From positions 62,001-126,000 of the forward strand of contig NZ_MSQB01000003.1 in NCBI RefSeq assembly GCF_002149965.1: a stretch of 64,000 bases of DNA, read 5' to 3'. Source of the DNA: Novosphingobium panipatense. Its GTDB lineage: Bacteria; Pseudomonadota; Alphaproteobacteria; Sphingomonadales; Sphingomonadaceae. Made by a program: the position numbers and the translations under genes. Each line of letters begins with the position of its first letter. The first letter of the stretch is position 1. The notes beneath the pieces were generated by a model. It was not told the origin of the DNA. It worked only from the letters and a program-made list of their open reading frames with translations, and made no database searches. Below are positions 8,849 through 17,413 of the stretch, one piece after another.

Positions 8849-9499
8849 TTAAATTCTGCCGCCCTTCCACACGACACGGCCGATCACTTCTATCTCTTCC
8901 AGTCCGCATTCTATGGGGCGATAGACCGGGTTGTCGCTCAGCAGCGCGATACGCCCTGCCCGTCCCGACTCCAGCCGCTTGACGAGTACCGTGTCGTCGA
9001 GCCGGACGACGTGGATGCCGTCGCGCAGAGGCCGCCAGTCACGGTCGACCAGGATCTCGTCGCCGTCACGCAGGACCGGCTCCATCGAATCGCCACTGAC
9101 GAGAATTGCCGAGAGCATTTCCGGCTTCAGTCCCATGGAGCGCAGCCAGCGCGGCGAGAAACGGATCGTGCCAAAAACCTCCTCACCATCCGGCAAGGCC
9201 CCCGGTCCCGCCGACGCTCCCACCGCCAGTCGCGGAACATCGACCCAATCTCCAGCGTAGGAATTTTTGCCGGTATCGTAGGATTTTTCCTTAATTTTGC
9301 CGAATTCCGATTCGTCCACACCGAAGAACCGCGCCAGCACGCCGCGGTCACCCTCTTCCAATCTCCTGGGGCTTCCCTTTCTTATAAACTGCTGAAGATA
9401 CGTGGTGTTTTTACCGATCATACGAGACAGCGAGGACAGACTCGTTCCTCGTTCCTCGGCCAATTCGAGCAGGCGGCGGCGGATCTCGGCGTTTTCCAT
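8849..9499 (-). CDS. XRE-type HTH repressor with S24 (LexA/CI-like) self-cleavage domain
   Basis: This is a 216-residue protein. Residues about 1-62 form a helix-turn-helix (LLELAEERGTSLSSLSRMI). Residues about 88-216 are an S24 peptidase domain with the serine in SGDSMEP (Ser138) and the general-base lysine in VLVKRLE (Lys174). Relatives cleave themselves when stimulated by RecA filaments, so a damage-responsive repressor is inferred. The AVGASAGPGA stretch is a plausible cleavage linker. Upstream are a perfect palindrome and a LexA box, and it faces two small genes on the other strand. Two copies of its palindrome half-site lie inside its own coding sequence. It could be a prophage remnant or a domesticated SOS switch. 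Confidence 0.85.
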   Translation of the reverse strand: MENAEIRRRLLELAEERGTSLSSLSRMIGKNTTYLQQFIRKGSPRRLEEGDRGVLARFFGVDESEFGKIKEKSYDTGKNSYAGDWVDVPRLAVGASAGPGALPDGEEVFGTIRFSPRWLRSMGLKPEMLSAILVSGDSMEPVLRDGDEILVDRDWRPLRDGIHVVRLDDTVLVKRLESGRAGRIALLSDNPVYRPIECGLEEIEVIGRVVWKGGRI

Positions 9500-9506
9500 A
9501 ATGTAA

Positions 9507-9520
9507 TCCTACGCGTAGGA
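9507..9520. promoter_or_regulatory. Probable operator for the S24 repressor (14-base palindrome)
   Basis: TCCTACGCGTAGGA is a perfect inverted repeat starting 8 bases upstream of the repressor ATG. Its half-site CGTAGGA, followed by A/T bases, recurs twice inside the repressor gene (9256 and 9277), 21 bases apart. Position and symmetry make it the best candidate for autorepression. Confidence 0.55.
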
Positions 9521-9548
9521 AATTTCCTAGACAAGCCACTTTCAATGG

Positions 9549-9563
9549 GAACATAATGGGAAC
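9549..9563. promoter_or_regulatory. LexA SOS box (GAAC-N7-GAAC)
   Basis: GAAC (9549-9552) and GAAC (9560-9563) are separated by exactly seven bases, the established LexA box of alphaproteobacteria (GTTC-N7-GTTC on the other strand). It is embedded in two direct copies of AATGGGAACA. It lies between the S24 repressor and the divergent small genes and could control either. A second perfect palindrome, GAATCGCGATTC (9566-9577), is beside it and contains two GANTC sites. Confidence 0.65.
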
Positions 9564-9602
9564 ACGAATCGCGATTCCCGCAAGGTCGGAGGCCAGCGTC
9601 CC

Positions 9603-9791
9603 ATGCTTCTACGCCAGATCGAGCGCTTCCTGCGGCTGACGCGGATGCCGTGGACGACGTTCGGGCGCCTTGCCGCCCATGATCCGCGATTCGTCGGCGA
9701 CTTGCGCAACGGCCGCCAGCCTCGGGCAGGCACCGCCGCGCGCGTGCGCCTGTTCATGACGACCTATCTGGAGAGCCCCTATGCACGTTGA
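9603..9791 (+). CDS. Small basic protein of unknown function
   Basis: This 62-residue arginine-rich protein (MLLRQIERFLRLTRMP, then DPRFVGDLRNGRQPR) resembles a compact helix-turn-helix fragment; no firm family is assigned. It is the first gene of a two-gene unit divergent from the S24 repressor, and its end overlaps the next gene by 11 bases, implying coupled translation. The LexA box at 9549 lies about 40 bases upstream, so SOS induction is plausible. No strong ribosome site is seen. Confidence 0.65.
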   Translation: MLLRQIERFLRLTRMPWTTFGRLAAHDPRFVGDLRNGRQPRAGTAARVRLFMTTYLESPYAR

Positions 9792-10176
9792 TTTTGCCCA
9801 TGACCGCTCGATGCTCCAGTCGGCTCGAAAGGCCATGGGCGATGCCGCGCCCCGCGCATTTTCGCGCGGCCCCTGGCTATCCCTGCTGGCCGAAATCCTG
9901 AAACTGGCCGGGCCGCGCGCGGAGTTCCTGCGTCATTCCGAACGCCCCTGGAGCAGCGCCACCTTTTCCGGGGCACGCCATGGCGTCGCGCTCGCCTTTA
10001 CCGGCAGCGAGGCCATCGCCGACGGCGAAAGGCTGATCGAGGCCCTGCCCGACCATGAGTTCACCATCCCCCGCCAGCTCGTCGCGGATGCCGCCGTGAC
10101 CGAGACCGATCACCGCGCCGGGCCGCCGCCCTGCCTGACACTCGAACTGGAGCTGCTGATGCTGGAAGACTGCTGA
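9781..10176 (+). CDS. Hypothetical protein downstream of the SOS-box promoter
   Basis: This 131-residue soluble protein is not recognised. Its start overlaps the 62-residue gene by 11 bases, and it ends at a strong terminator, so the two form one transcription unit. No signal peptide, membrane segment or catalytic motif is visible. The context (S24 repressor, LexA box) suggests a role connected to DNA damage or mobile-element control; this is inference. Confidence 0.65.
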   Translation: MHVDFAHDRSMLQSARKAMGDAAPRAFSRGPWLSLLAEILKLAGPRAEFLRHSERPWSSATFSGARHGVALAFTGSEAIADGERLIEALPDHEFTIPRQLVADAAVTETDHRAGPPPCLTLELELLMLEDC

Positions 10177-10188
10177 ATAGCGGCAAGC

Positions 10189-10224
10189 GGAAAGGGCAGG
10201 GCCTCGCAGCCCTGCCCTTTCCTT
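10189..10224. terminator. Intrinsic terminator between convergent genes
   Basis: GGAAAGGGCAGGGC (10189-10202) and GCCCTGCCCTTTCC (10209-10222) make a perfect 14-bp stem with a six-base loop. It ends the 9603-10176 unit and its last bases touch the stop codon of the acetolactate synthase-like gene on the other strand. Confidence 0.85.
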
Positions 10225-11896
10225 CAGAGCGCCAGCGAAAGCGCCTTTATCTCGGTATTGAGGATATGGTCGTTCTCGGAATAATCGACCGGACAATCGA
10301 TCACATGAACCCCCGGCGCGTCGCGGCAATGAGCCAGCAGCTCCGCCAGATGCGCCGCGCTTTCCACGCGGTAGCCGTTGGCGCCGTAGCTCTCGGCATA
10401 TTTCACGAAATCCGGGTTGCCGTAAGTCAGGCCGAAATCGGCAAACCCCATGTTAGCCTGCTTCCAGCGGATCATGCCATAGGCATTGTCGTTCAGGATC
10501 AGCACCGTGAGATTGAGCCCCAGGCGAACCGCGGTTTCCATCTCCTGACTGTTCATCATGAAGCCGCCGTCCCCGCAGACCGCGAAGATCTTGCGCCCCG
10601 GATAGACCATCGCGCTGGCCATGGCGGAGGGCAGGCCCGCGCCCATCGATGCCAGGGCATTGTCGAGCAGCACGGTCTTTGGCTTGCTCGCGCAGTAGCC
10701 CCGCGCGAACCAGAGCTTGTAGACGCCGTTGTCGAGACAGACGATCGCGTCGTCCGGCAGCGCCTCGCGCACTTGCCTAACGAGATGCGGCGGGAAGATC
10801 GGGAAGCGCTCGTCGGCGGCCAGCTTGTCGGTATGCGCGATCTCGGCCTTGCGGTAGCCGAGCATGGCCTCGAAGTTCCACTTGTCCGACGGCGTGATGG
10901 CTTCCTTGATCTGCCACACGGCATTGGCGATATCGCCGATCACTTCGATATGCGGGAAATAGACGGGGTCGACTTCCGCCGTCTTGGTGGAGACATGGAT
11001 CACCACACGGTCATCGCGGGTGCCGTCGTTATGCATGAAGAACGGCGGCTTCTCGATCACGTCGTGCCCGATATTGACGATACAGTCGGCATCCTCGATC
11101 GCCCGGTGGACGAAATCGCCGGATGACAGCGCCGCGCAGCCCAGGAATCGGGGATGCCGCTCATCGATCACGCCTTTGCCGAGCTGGGTCGTGAGAAAGG
11201 GAATCCCGGTCTTCTCAACGAATTCGCCCAGCATCTTGCTGGTCATCTTGCGGTTGGCGCCGGCGCCGATCACCAGAACCGGCCGCCGCGCTTTCTGCAT
11301 GGCCTCCACGGCCTGCGCGATCGATTTCCCGTCGGCGGTCGGGCGTCTCACCGTCGATCGGGCGATGGGCCGCGAATCGGTATATTCATCGGCAATGTCC
11401 TCCGGCAGCTCGATATGGGCCGCGCCGGGCTTTTCCTCCTCGGCAACACGGAAAGCTTCGCGCACGCGGCTGGGAATATTGTCCGAGCTTGCCATCTGGT
11501 GCGCATACTTGGTGATCGGCTGCATCATCGAGACGACGTCGAGGATCTGGAACCGGCCCTGCTTGGACTTTTTGATCGGCTTCTGCCCGGTGATCATCAT
11601 CATCGGCATGCCGCCCAGCGTGGCATAGGCGGCTGCCGTGACGAAATTGGTCGCCCCCGGCCCCAGGGTGGAAAGGCAGACCCCGCCTTCCCGGTATGCC
11701 GCCCGTAAGTGGCCGCCATGAACCCCGCGCCCTGCTCGTGGCGCGTCAGGATCAATCTGATCTTCTTCGAGCGGGACAGGGAATCGAGGAAATCGAGATT
11801 TTCTTCGCCGGGAACGCCGAAGATGTACTCGACGCCCTCCGCTTCCAGGCATTCGACGAAAAGATCGGACGCCTTGCGCTTGTCGCTCTCTGCCAT
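10224..11896 (-). pseudogene. Acetolactate synthase-type ThDP enzyme, interrupted by a one-base frameshift
   Basis: The N-terminal piece (MAESDKRKASDLFVECLEAE, then RHEQGAGFMAATYGRHTGKAG with catalytic Glu54) is in one frame. The rest (CLSTLGPGATNFVTAAAYA to the end, including the ThDP motif GDGGFMMNSQE and NDNAYGMI) is in another. The frames join near 11681-11684, where the minus strand reads GCGGGGTCTGC. One more G would restore GKAGVCLSTLGPG, which fits the family. Apart from this the enzyme looks complete (about 557 residues). The break may be a real mutation or a homopolymer error. It resembles single-subunit catabolic acetolactate synthases rather than IlvB. Start at 11896 (GGGAAAG upstream); an ATG at 11902 is also possible. 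Confidence 0.8.
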
Positions 11897-11985
11897 GTGC
11901 ATCTTTCCCGAAACCGTTTCACTAGTTTCTCGGCAAATGTGGCGAGGATATCAATGGCCCGCATCTGGCCAAAGTGGTGGCCGGT

Positions 11986-12924
11986 TCAATACCCCTGCGC
12001 GAGATCGACCAGATGTTCGAGCGGTTCTCCGCTTGCGAAGCGTCGGAGATTGGAGAGAAACCGCGAAGATCCGCGCTCGAAAAGCGTATCCTGCGCGCGG
12101 CCTGAAAGATGCATCGAGATATGGATATTTTCGCGCGACCATAGCGGATGATCGGCCGGAAGCGGCTCCGGCTCGGTCACATCCAGGAAGGCGCCGCCGA
12201 GATGGCCCGAGTCGATGGCCGCCAGCAGCGCGTCCTGTTCGATCACCGTCCCCCGCGCGAAATTGACGAAGACCGCCCCCGGCTTCATCGCCGCGAACTC
12301 GGGCTCTGCGAACATCCGCTGGGTCTCGGGCGTGGAAGGAACCACGGCGATGACCCAGTCGAACCGGCCGAGTTCGGCCCGCCAATCGTCCGCGCCGAGA
12401 TCCCCCGGACCCGGGCGGCGACGCACGCCGGTGACATCGGCGCCGAACACCCGCAGGATCTCGGCGATCCGCCCCCCGATTTCGCCCGCGCCGACCACCA
12501 GCACTTTCGAATCCAGAAGTTCGCGCTTCCCCGGAGGCTGCGCCAGCCACTCATGCCGATCCTGCGCGCGCACGACCTCGCGCCAGCCCTTGGCCACCGT
12601 GAGCATGCCCATGACCGCATATTCGGCCACCGACTGGGCATGTATTCCCGAGCCGTTGGTCAACTGGATGCCGCGCTCCGCCAGCAGCGAAAGGGGAAGC
12701 CAGTCCACGCCCGACGACAGCGCCATGTACCAGACCAGCCTGTCCGCTGCGGCGATGAACTTGGCAGCGACGGCAGGTGCGACCGGATCGAGCCATGCGA
12801 CCTGCGCCAGCGGCGCGAGCTCCAGAAGCTGCTCCTCGCTCTCGAACCAGCGCGGTTCGATGCCTTCGGGCAGGCGCCCTTCCAGCAAGGCGCGCGACTT
12901 GGCGTTGATGATGACGATGGTCAT
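11986..12924 (-). CDS. D-2-hydroxyacid dehydrogenase
   Basis: This 312-residue NAD(P)-dependent dehydrogenase has the Rossmann motif VVGAGEIGGR (about 143-152). Catalytic Arg224 is in NFARGTVI, an acidic residue is in DVTEPEPLP (about 251-253), and His272 is in MHLSGR. It should interconvert a 2-keto acid and a D-2-hydroxy acid; the short N-terminal catalytic lobe resembles the glyoxylate/hydroxypyruvate reductase A group. The ATG at 12924 has GGAG eight bases upstream. It lies 89 bases upstream of the acetolactate synthase-like gene on the same strand, and co-transcription is possible. Confidence 0.87.
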   Translation of the reverse strand: MTIVIINAKSRALLEGRLPEGIEPRWFESEEQLLELAPLAQVAWLDPVAPAVAAKFIAAADRLVWYMALSSGVDWLPLSLLAERGIQLTNGSGIHAQSVAEYAVMGMLTVAKGWREVVRAQDRHEWLAQPPGKRELLDSKVLVVGAGEIGGRIAEILRVFGADVTGVRRRPGPGDLGADDWRAELGRFDWVIAVVPSTPETQRMFAEPEFAAMKPGAVFVNFARGTVIEQDALLAAIDSGHLGGAFLDVTEPEPLPADHPLWSRENIHISMHLSGRAQDTLFERGSSRFLSNLRRFASGEPLEHLVDLAQGY

Positions 12925-13060
12925 GGGCGAGCTCCGAGAGATGTTCCGTTTCAGGGCTTTAACCCGTGATCGGGACGGTCCGTTGCCTTGGCAAGGCCTT
13001 CGAAGCTGCAGTTAATGCAAGACCAGTTGATGCAGGAGCGGTCCCGCGCCGCTCTCACCC

Positions 13061-14524
13061 TCAGCCCAGCTTCCATTCCCAGCCGAGCGGATCGCCGTCC
13101 ATCGCTTCCACGCCTTTCGCCGCCAGTTCGTCCCGCAGGGCGTCGGAGGTGGCGAAGTCCTTCTCGGCGCGGGCAGCCTTGCGGCGGGCGAGCACGTCCT
13201 CGATTTCGGCCTCGGTGATTTCGGCGGCCTTGGGGCGAAGGCGCAAGTCGGCACGGCGCGTGCCGAAGAGGTCGAGGCCGAGCACCGCATCCATGCGCTC
13301 CACGACCGCCCGCTTGGCCGAGGCGTCCACCTTCTTGGCGGCCAGCACATCCTCCAGCGCGGTGAGCGCGACGGCCGTGTTGAGATCGTCCCCGATCGCT
13401 TTCTCGAACGTTTCGAGCATCGGCGCCAGCTTCGGGTGCCCCGCATCGCCCGCCTCGACGTCGCCCAGCCGCTCGACCACGATGATCATGCGCTTCAGGC
13501 GCACGAGCGCGGCGGCAAGGCCTTCCCACGAGAACTCAAGTTCCGAGCGGTAATGCGCCTGGAGGCACATCATGCGGTAGCCAAGCGGGTGGTAGCCCTT
13601 GTCGATCAGCAGTTGCAGGCGCAGGAATTCGCCTGAGGACTTGCTCATCTTGCCCGATCGTTCGACCAGAAAATTGTTGTGCATCCATACCTTGGCGCCC
13701 GAATTTGCGGGCACGTCGAGGCCGCATGCCTCTTCAGGCGCGCAGCAGAACGCCTGGTTCTGCGCGATCTCGTTGGGGTGGTGGATCTCGCGGTGGTCTA
13801 TGCCGCCGGTGTGGATGTCGAAGGGGAAGCCCAGGAGGTCGCCCGACATGACCGAGCATTCGAGATGCCAGCCCGGCGCGCCCCTGCCCCAGGGCGAATC
13901 CCATTCCATCTGGCGTTTCTCGCCCGCCGGGGTCTTGCGCCAGATCGCGAAGTCCGCCGCATTGCGCTTGCCCTCGACCGCTTCGATGCGGCCCTCACCC
14001 TCATCCGTCACCGCCCGCGCAAGGCGGCCGTAATCGGAAACGGTGGAGACGTCGAAATAGAGACCGCTTTCCAATTCATAGCAGTGATTTGGCGCAATCT
14101 TCTCGGCAAATTCTATCATCTGCGGCACATAGTCGGTCGCGATCGACCACTTGGCCGGCTGGCGGATATTGAGCGCCTTGATGTCGGCCCAATAAGCCTG
14201 GGTGTAATGGGCGGCGATGTCCCAGATGGACTGGGACTGGGCCTTTGCCATCTTCTCCATCTTGTCCTCGCCCGCATCGGCGTCGTCGGTCAGATGGCCG
14301 ACATCAGTGATGTTGATGACGTGGGTGAGTTTGTAACCTTTGTGGCTCAGCGTCCGGCCCAGGATGTCCGCAAAGACATAGGCGCGCATATTGCCGATAT
14401 GGGGATAGTTGTAGACCGTCGGACCACAGCTGTAGACCCGCGCCTCGCCCTCGTGGACGGGCTGGAACGGTTCCAGTTGGCGGGTCAGGCTGTTGAACAG
14501 CGTCAGCGAAGATGCATCGGTCAT
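13061..14524 (-). CDS. cysS: Cysteinyl-tRNA synthetase
   Basis: This class I aminoacyl-tRNA synthetase of about 487 residues charges tRNA-Cys. The zinc-ligand Cys33 is in YSCGPTVYNY, the HIGH motif is PHIGNMRA (about 41-48) and KMSKS is at about 292-296. The anticodon-binding end is present. The frame extends upstream to 14563, but ATG 14524 (MTDASSLTLFNSLTR) fits the family length. A REP-like palindrome separates it from cobT. Confidence 0.96.
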   Translation of the reverse strand: MTDASSLTLFNSLTRQLEPFQPVHEGEARVYSCGPTVYNYPHIGNMRAYVFADILGRTLSHKGYKLTHVINITDVGHLTDDADAGEDKMEKMAKAQSQSIWDIAAHYTQAYWADIKALNIRQPAKWSIATDYVPQMIEFAEKIAPNHCYELESGLYFDVSTVSDYGRLARAVTDEGEGRIEAVEGKRNAADFAIWRKTPAGEKRQMEWDSPWGRGAPGWHLECSVMSGDLLGFPFDIHTGGIDHREIHHPNEIAQNQAFCCAPEEACGLDVPANSGAKVWMHNNFLVERSGKMSKSSGEFLRLQLLIDKGYHPLGYRMMCLQAHYRSELEFSWEGLAAALVRLKRMIIVVERLGDVEAGDAGHPKLAPMLETFEKAIGDDLNTAVALTALEDVLAAKKVDASAKRAVVERMDAVLGLDLFGTRRADLRLRPKAAEITEAEIEDVLARRKAARAEKDFATSDALRDELAAKGVEAMDGDPLGWEWKLG

Positions 14525-14588
14525 AGGCGTCCGCGCATAAGCGGCTGGCCGAGGCGAGGTCAATCCTTCGCGGTTGCGGATAGAAGCC

Positions 14589-14709
14589 CGTCGTCCCGGA
14601 CTTGATCCGGGACCGCTGGCAATTCTTCAGGCGACAGCTTCCGCCAGGGCGCCCAGCCGCGAGGTGAGTTGTTCATGGCCAGCGGTCCCGGATCAAATCC
14701 GGGACGACG
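14589..14709. repeat. REP-like paired palindrome, family A (copy 1)
   Basis: The left arm, starting CGTCGTCCCGGA, and the right arm, ending TCCGGGACGACG, are 32-base inverted repeats with one mismatch. Each arm contains an inner CCGG...CCGG dyad. The unit is 121 bases, exactly the length of the copy at 54627. It lies between the cobT 3' end and the cysS 5' end. Confidence 0.8.
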
Positions 14710-14723
14710 GCATTCTCGAACCC

Positions 14724-16538
14724 TCACTCTTCCTCGAACAATCCCGCAAGCTGCTCGATCATCGTGCCGCCCAGTTGCTCGGCGTCCATGATCGTCACTG
14801 CGCGGCGGTAGTAGCGCGTCACGTCATGGCCGATGCCGATGGCGACGAGCTGGACCGGGCTCTTGGATTCGATCCATTCGATCACCCGGCGAAGGTGGGC
14901 TTCCAGATATCCGGCGGAGTTTACCGAGAGCGTCGAATCGTCCACCGGCGCGCCGTCGGAGATCACCATCATGATCCGCCGGTCCTCGGGCCGGGCGAGC
15001 ATGCGGTTGTGCGCCCAAAGCAGGGCCTCGCCGTCGATGTTTTCCTTGAGCAGGCCTTCGCGCATCATCAGGCCCAGGTTCTTGCGCGCCCGGCGCCAGG
15101 GTTCGTCGGCCTTCTTGTAGATGATGTGGCGCAGGTCGTTGAGGCGGCCGGGGTGCTGCGGACGCCCGCTTGCCAGCCAGGATTCGCGGCTCTGCCCGCC
15201 CTTCCAGGCGCGTGTCGTGAAGCCGAGAATCTCCACCTTGACGCCGCAGCGCTCAAGCGTGCGGGCCAGCACGTCGGCGCTGATGGCAGCGATCGAGATG
15301 GGCCTGCCGCGCATGGAGCCCGAATTGTCCAGCAGCAGGGTGACGATGGTGTCCTTGAACTCCACGTCGCGCTCGACCTTGTAGGACAGCGACTGGCCGG
15401 GCGAGACAACGACGCGGGCAAGCCGCGCGGCATCGAGCAGCCCTTCTTCCTGATCGAAATCCCACGAACGGTTCTGCTGCGCCATGAGCCGGCGCTGAAG
15501 CCGATTGGCAAGCCGGGTGACGACGCCCTGAAGCCCCTTGAGCTGGGCGTCGAGATAGGCGCGGAGGCGCGTGAGTTCCTCATCGTCGCACAGCTCGGAA
15601 GCGACTACGACCTCGTCGTAGGCCTCGGTGAAGACCTTGTAGTCGAAGCTGTCGGGAATGTCGGTCCAGGGGCGGTTCGGACGGACGGGCATCATGCCCT
15701 CCTCGCCTTCCTGGCCCTCTTCGCCGTCTTCCATCTCGTCCGAGTTCTCGCCCTCGGCCTCGCTTTCGCCTTCGTCCTGGCCGCTCGAGGGCTCGGCGGC
15801 CATTTCGGTGGGCTGCTCTTCCTTGCCGCTTTCGTCGCCGCTCTCGTCTTCCTCGGTCTCCTCGTCGCCGTCCATGTCCTCGGCGTCTTCGGGCGGCTGT
15901 TCGATCTGCTCGGCCTGGGTCATCTCCAGATGCATGAGCATGTCGAGCGAGAGCTTCTGGAAGGCCTTCTGGTTTTCGATCGAATCAGCCAGGGCCTCGA
16001 AATCGTCGCCAGCCTTCGATTCGATCCAGCGGCGTACCATGTCGACGCCAAACTGGGCGGATTCCGGCACCGGCTGCCCGGTAAGCCGCTCGCGCAGCAG
16101 CAGCGCCAGCGCCGTCGGGATCGGCACGCCGTCCGGGCTGTCCGCGCGGGAGATCGGGTCCGAGGCGATGCGCGCTTCGAGCGAGGCGTCGAGATTGGCG
16201 CGCATGCCGTCATAGCTGTTCGCACCGAGCGCTTCGTAACGCACCGCCTCGACCGCGTCGTAACAGGCCCGTGCCGAGGGATCGGCCGGGGCGTTGCGCA
16301 TGTGCAGGCGGGTATCGTGGTGGCGCAGCCGCAGCGCGAAACTGTCGGCATAGCCGCGCGCCTGCATCGCCGCATCGCGCGGAACCGAGCGCCCGGGCAT
16401 CGGCACACGGAACGTCTGGCCGGTGGAGCTGGGGGCGTCGGCAGTCCAGTTGACCTCGACCTCGGCATCGTGCGCGATGGCGCGCGAGGCGCCGGTCAGG
16501 GCCAGCTTGAAGCGATCGACGGGAGTTTCTTCGGACAT
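14724..16538 (-). CDS. cobT: Cobaltochelatase CobT-type subunit (VWA domain)
   Basis: This 604-residue protein has a C-terminal von Willebrand A domain with the MIDAS motif DNSGSMRG at about residues 398-405, followed by the conserved run to ISDGAP. A long acidic Glu/Asp/Ser-rich linker (about 210-290) lies in the middle, as in CobT. With CobN and CobS it inserts cobalt into hydrogenobyrinate a,c-diamide in aerobic B12 synthesis; neither partner is in the window. Many alphaproteobacteria keep CobT and CobS without the full pathway. Confidence 0.92.
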   Translation of the reverse strand: MSEETPVDRFKLALTGASRAIAHDAEVEVNWTADAPSSTGQTFRVPMPGRSVPRDAAMQARGYADSFALRLRHHDTRLHMRNAPADPSARACYDAVEAVRYEALGANSYDGMRANLDASLEARIASDPISRADSPDGVPIPTALALLLRERLTGQPVPESAQFGVDMVRRWIESKAGDDFEALADSIENQKAFQKLSLDMLMHLEMTQAEQIEQPPEDAEDMDGDEETEEDESGDESGKEEQPTEMAAEPSSGQDEGESEAEGENSDEMEDGEEGQEGEEGMMPVRPNRPWTDIPDSFDYKVFTEAYDEVVVASELCDDEELTRLRAYLDAQLKGLQGVVTRLANRLQRRLMAQQNRSWDFDQEEGLLDAARLARVVVSPGQSLSYKVERDVEFKDTIVTLLLDNSGSMRGRPISIAAISADVLARTLERCGVKVEILGFTTRAWKGGQSRESWLASGRPQHPGRLNDLRHIIYKKADEPWRRARKNLGLMMREGLLKENIDGEALLWAHNRMLARPEDRRIMMVISDGAPVDDSTLSVNSAGYLEAHLRRVIEWIESKSPVQLVAIGIGHDVTRYYRRAVTIMDAEQLGGTMIEQLAGLFEEE

Positions 16539-16564
16539 GGCACGCTCAATGGCGGCTTAGTCCG

Positions 16565-16650
16565 CCCGGTGCAAGCCGGGATGGCGCGTTGAAGGAGGCG
16601 CTGCAGAGAAGAAGGAGAAAACGTCGTCCCAGATGAGGTCCGGGACGACG
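16565..16650. repeat. Degenerate REP-like hairpins between cobT and the transaldolase gene
   Basis: There are two small dyads. CCCGG-tgcaag-CCGGG (16565-16580) matches the hairpin type found between atpA and atpG. CGTCGTCCC (16622-16630) with GGGACGACG (16642-16650) is a compact family A palindrome. Both lie in the 121-base gap downstream of the transaldolase-like gene. Confidence 0.6.
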
Positions 16651-16659
16651 GTATTCAGA

Positions 16660-17310
16660 TCAGAGCGACTGGCCGGTCTTGGCCCAGTCGGCCATGAAGC
16701 CTTCGATGCCCTTGTCGGTGAGGACGTGCTTGACCAGGTTCTTGATCACGGCCGGCGGCATGGTCGCCACGTCGGCACCGATGCGGGCGCATTCGAGGAC
16801 ATGGACGGGATGGCGGATCGAGGCGGCGAGGATCTCGGTCTCGAAGGCGTAGTTGTCGTAGATCAGGCGGATGTCGCGGATCAGGTCCATGCCGTCGAAG
16901 CCGTTGTCGTCATGACGACCGACGAAGGGCGAGACGAAGCTGGCGCCGGCCTTGGCGGCCAGCAGGGCCTGGTTGGCCGAGAAGCACAGCGTGACGTTGA
17001 CGAGCGTGCCGTCGGAAGTCAGCGCCTTGCAGGTCTTCAGACCGTCGATGGTGAGCGGCACCTTGATGCAGACGTTGTCGGCGATCTTGCGCAGGATTTC
17101 GGCCTCACGCATCATGCCTTCATGGTCGAGCGCGACGACTTCGGCGCTGACGGGGCCATCGGTGAGGCCGCAGATTTCCTTGGTGACTTCCAGGAAGTCA
17201 CGGCCGGACTTGGCGATCAGCGAGGGGTTGGTGGTGACGCCGTCGAGCAGGCCGGTGGCGGCGAGTTCGGCGATGTCGTTGGTGTCGGCGGTGTCGACGA
17301 AGAACTTCAT
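16660..17310 (-). CDS. fsa: Fructose-6-phosphate aldolase / short-form transaldolase
   Basis: This 216-residue TIM-barrel enzyme is of the FSA/TalC group. The N-terminal [26 protein letters not shown] and the Schiff-base lysine Lys83 in CIKVPLT are diagnostic. It either cleaves fructose 6-phosphate or transfers dihydroxyacetone units in the pentose phosphate pathway; sequence alone does not decide. A short palindrome lies 63-74 bases upstream of its start. Confidence 0.92.
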   Translation of the reverse strand: MKFFVDTADTNDIAELAATGLLDGVTTNPSLIAKSGRDFLEVTKEICGLTDGPVSAEVVALDHEGMMREAEILRKIADNVCIKVPLTIDGLKTCKALTSDGTLVNVTLCFSANQALLAAKAGASFVSPFVGRHDDNGFDGMDLIRDIRLIYDNYAFETEILAASIRHPVHVLECARIGADVATMPPAVIKNLVKHVLTDKGIEGFMADWAKTGQSL

Positions 17311-17372
17311 GGCGCGGTTCCTGTAGGTACGAGGCGGCGACGGGAACGCGGCGGCCCCGTCGATTCTGGCGC

Positions 17373-17384
17373 TCCCTATAGGGA
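17373..17384. promoter_or_regulatory. Palindrome upstream of the transaldolase-like gene
   Basis: TCCCTATAGGGA is a perfect 12-base inverted repeat, extended by GCGC on both sides with a one-base bulge. It lies between the 3' end of the DUF4197 gene and the start of the transaldolase-like gene. It may be an operator or a weak terminator; no T run follows. Confidence 0.3.
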
Positions 17385-17413
17385 AGCGCGCCCTTCCCCG
17401 CTACCCTCGCAAA

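Noticed and set aside
14574..16592. Long plus-strand open frame antisense to cobT
   Set aside because: It is a shadow of the high-GC coding strand with no recognisable motif; cobT is certain on the minus strand.
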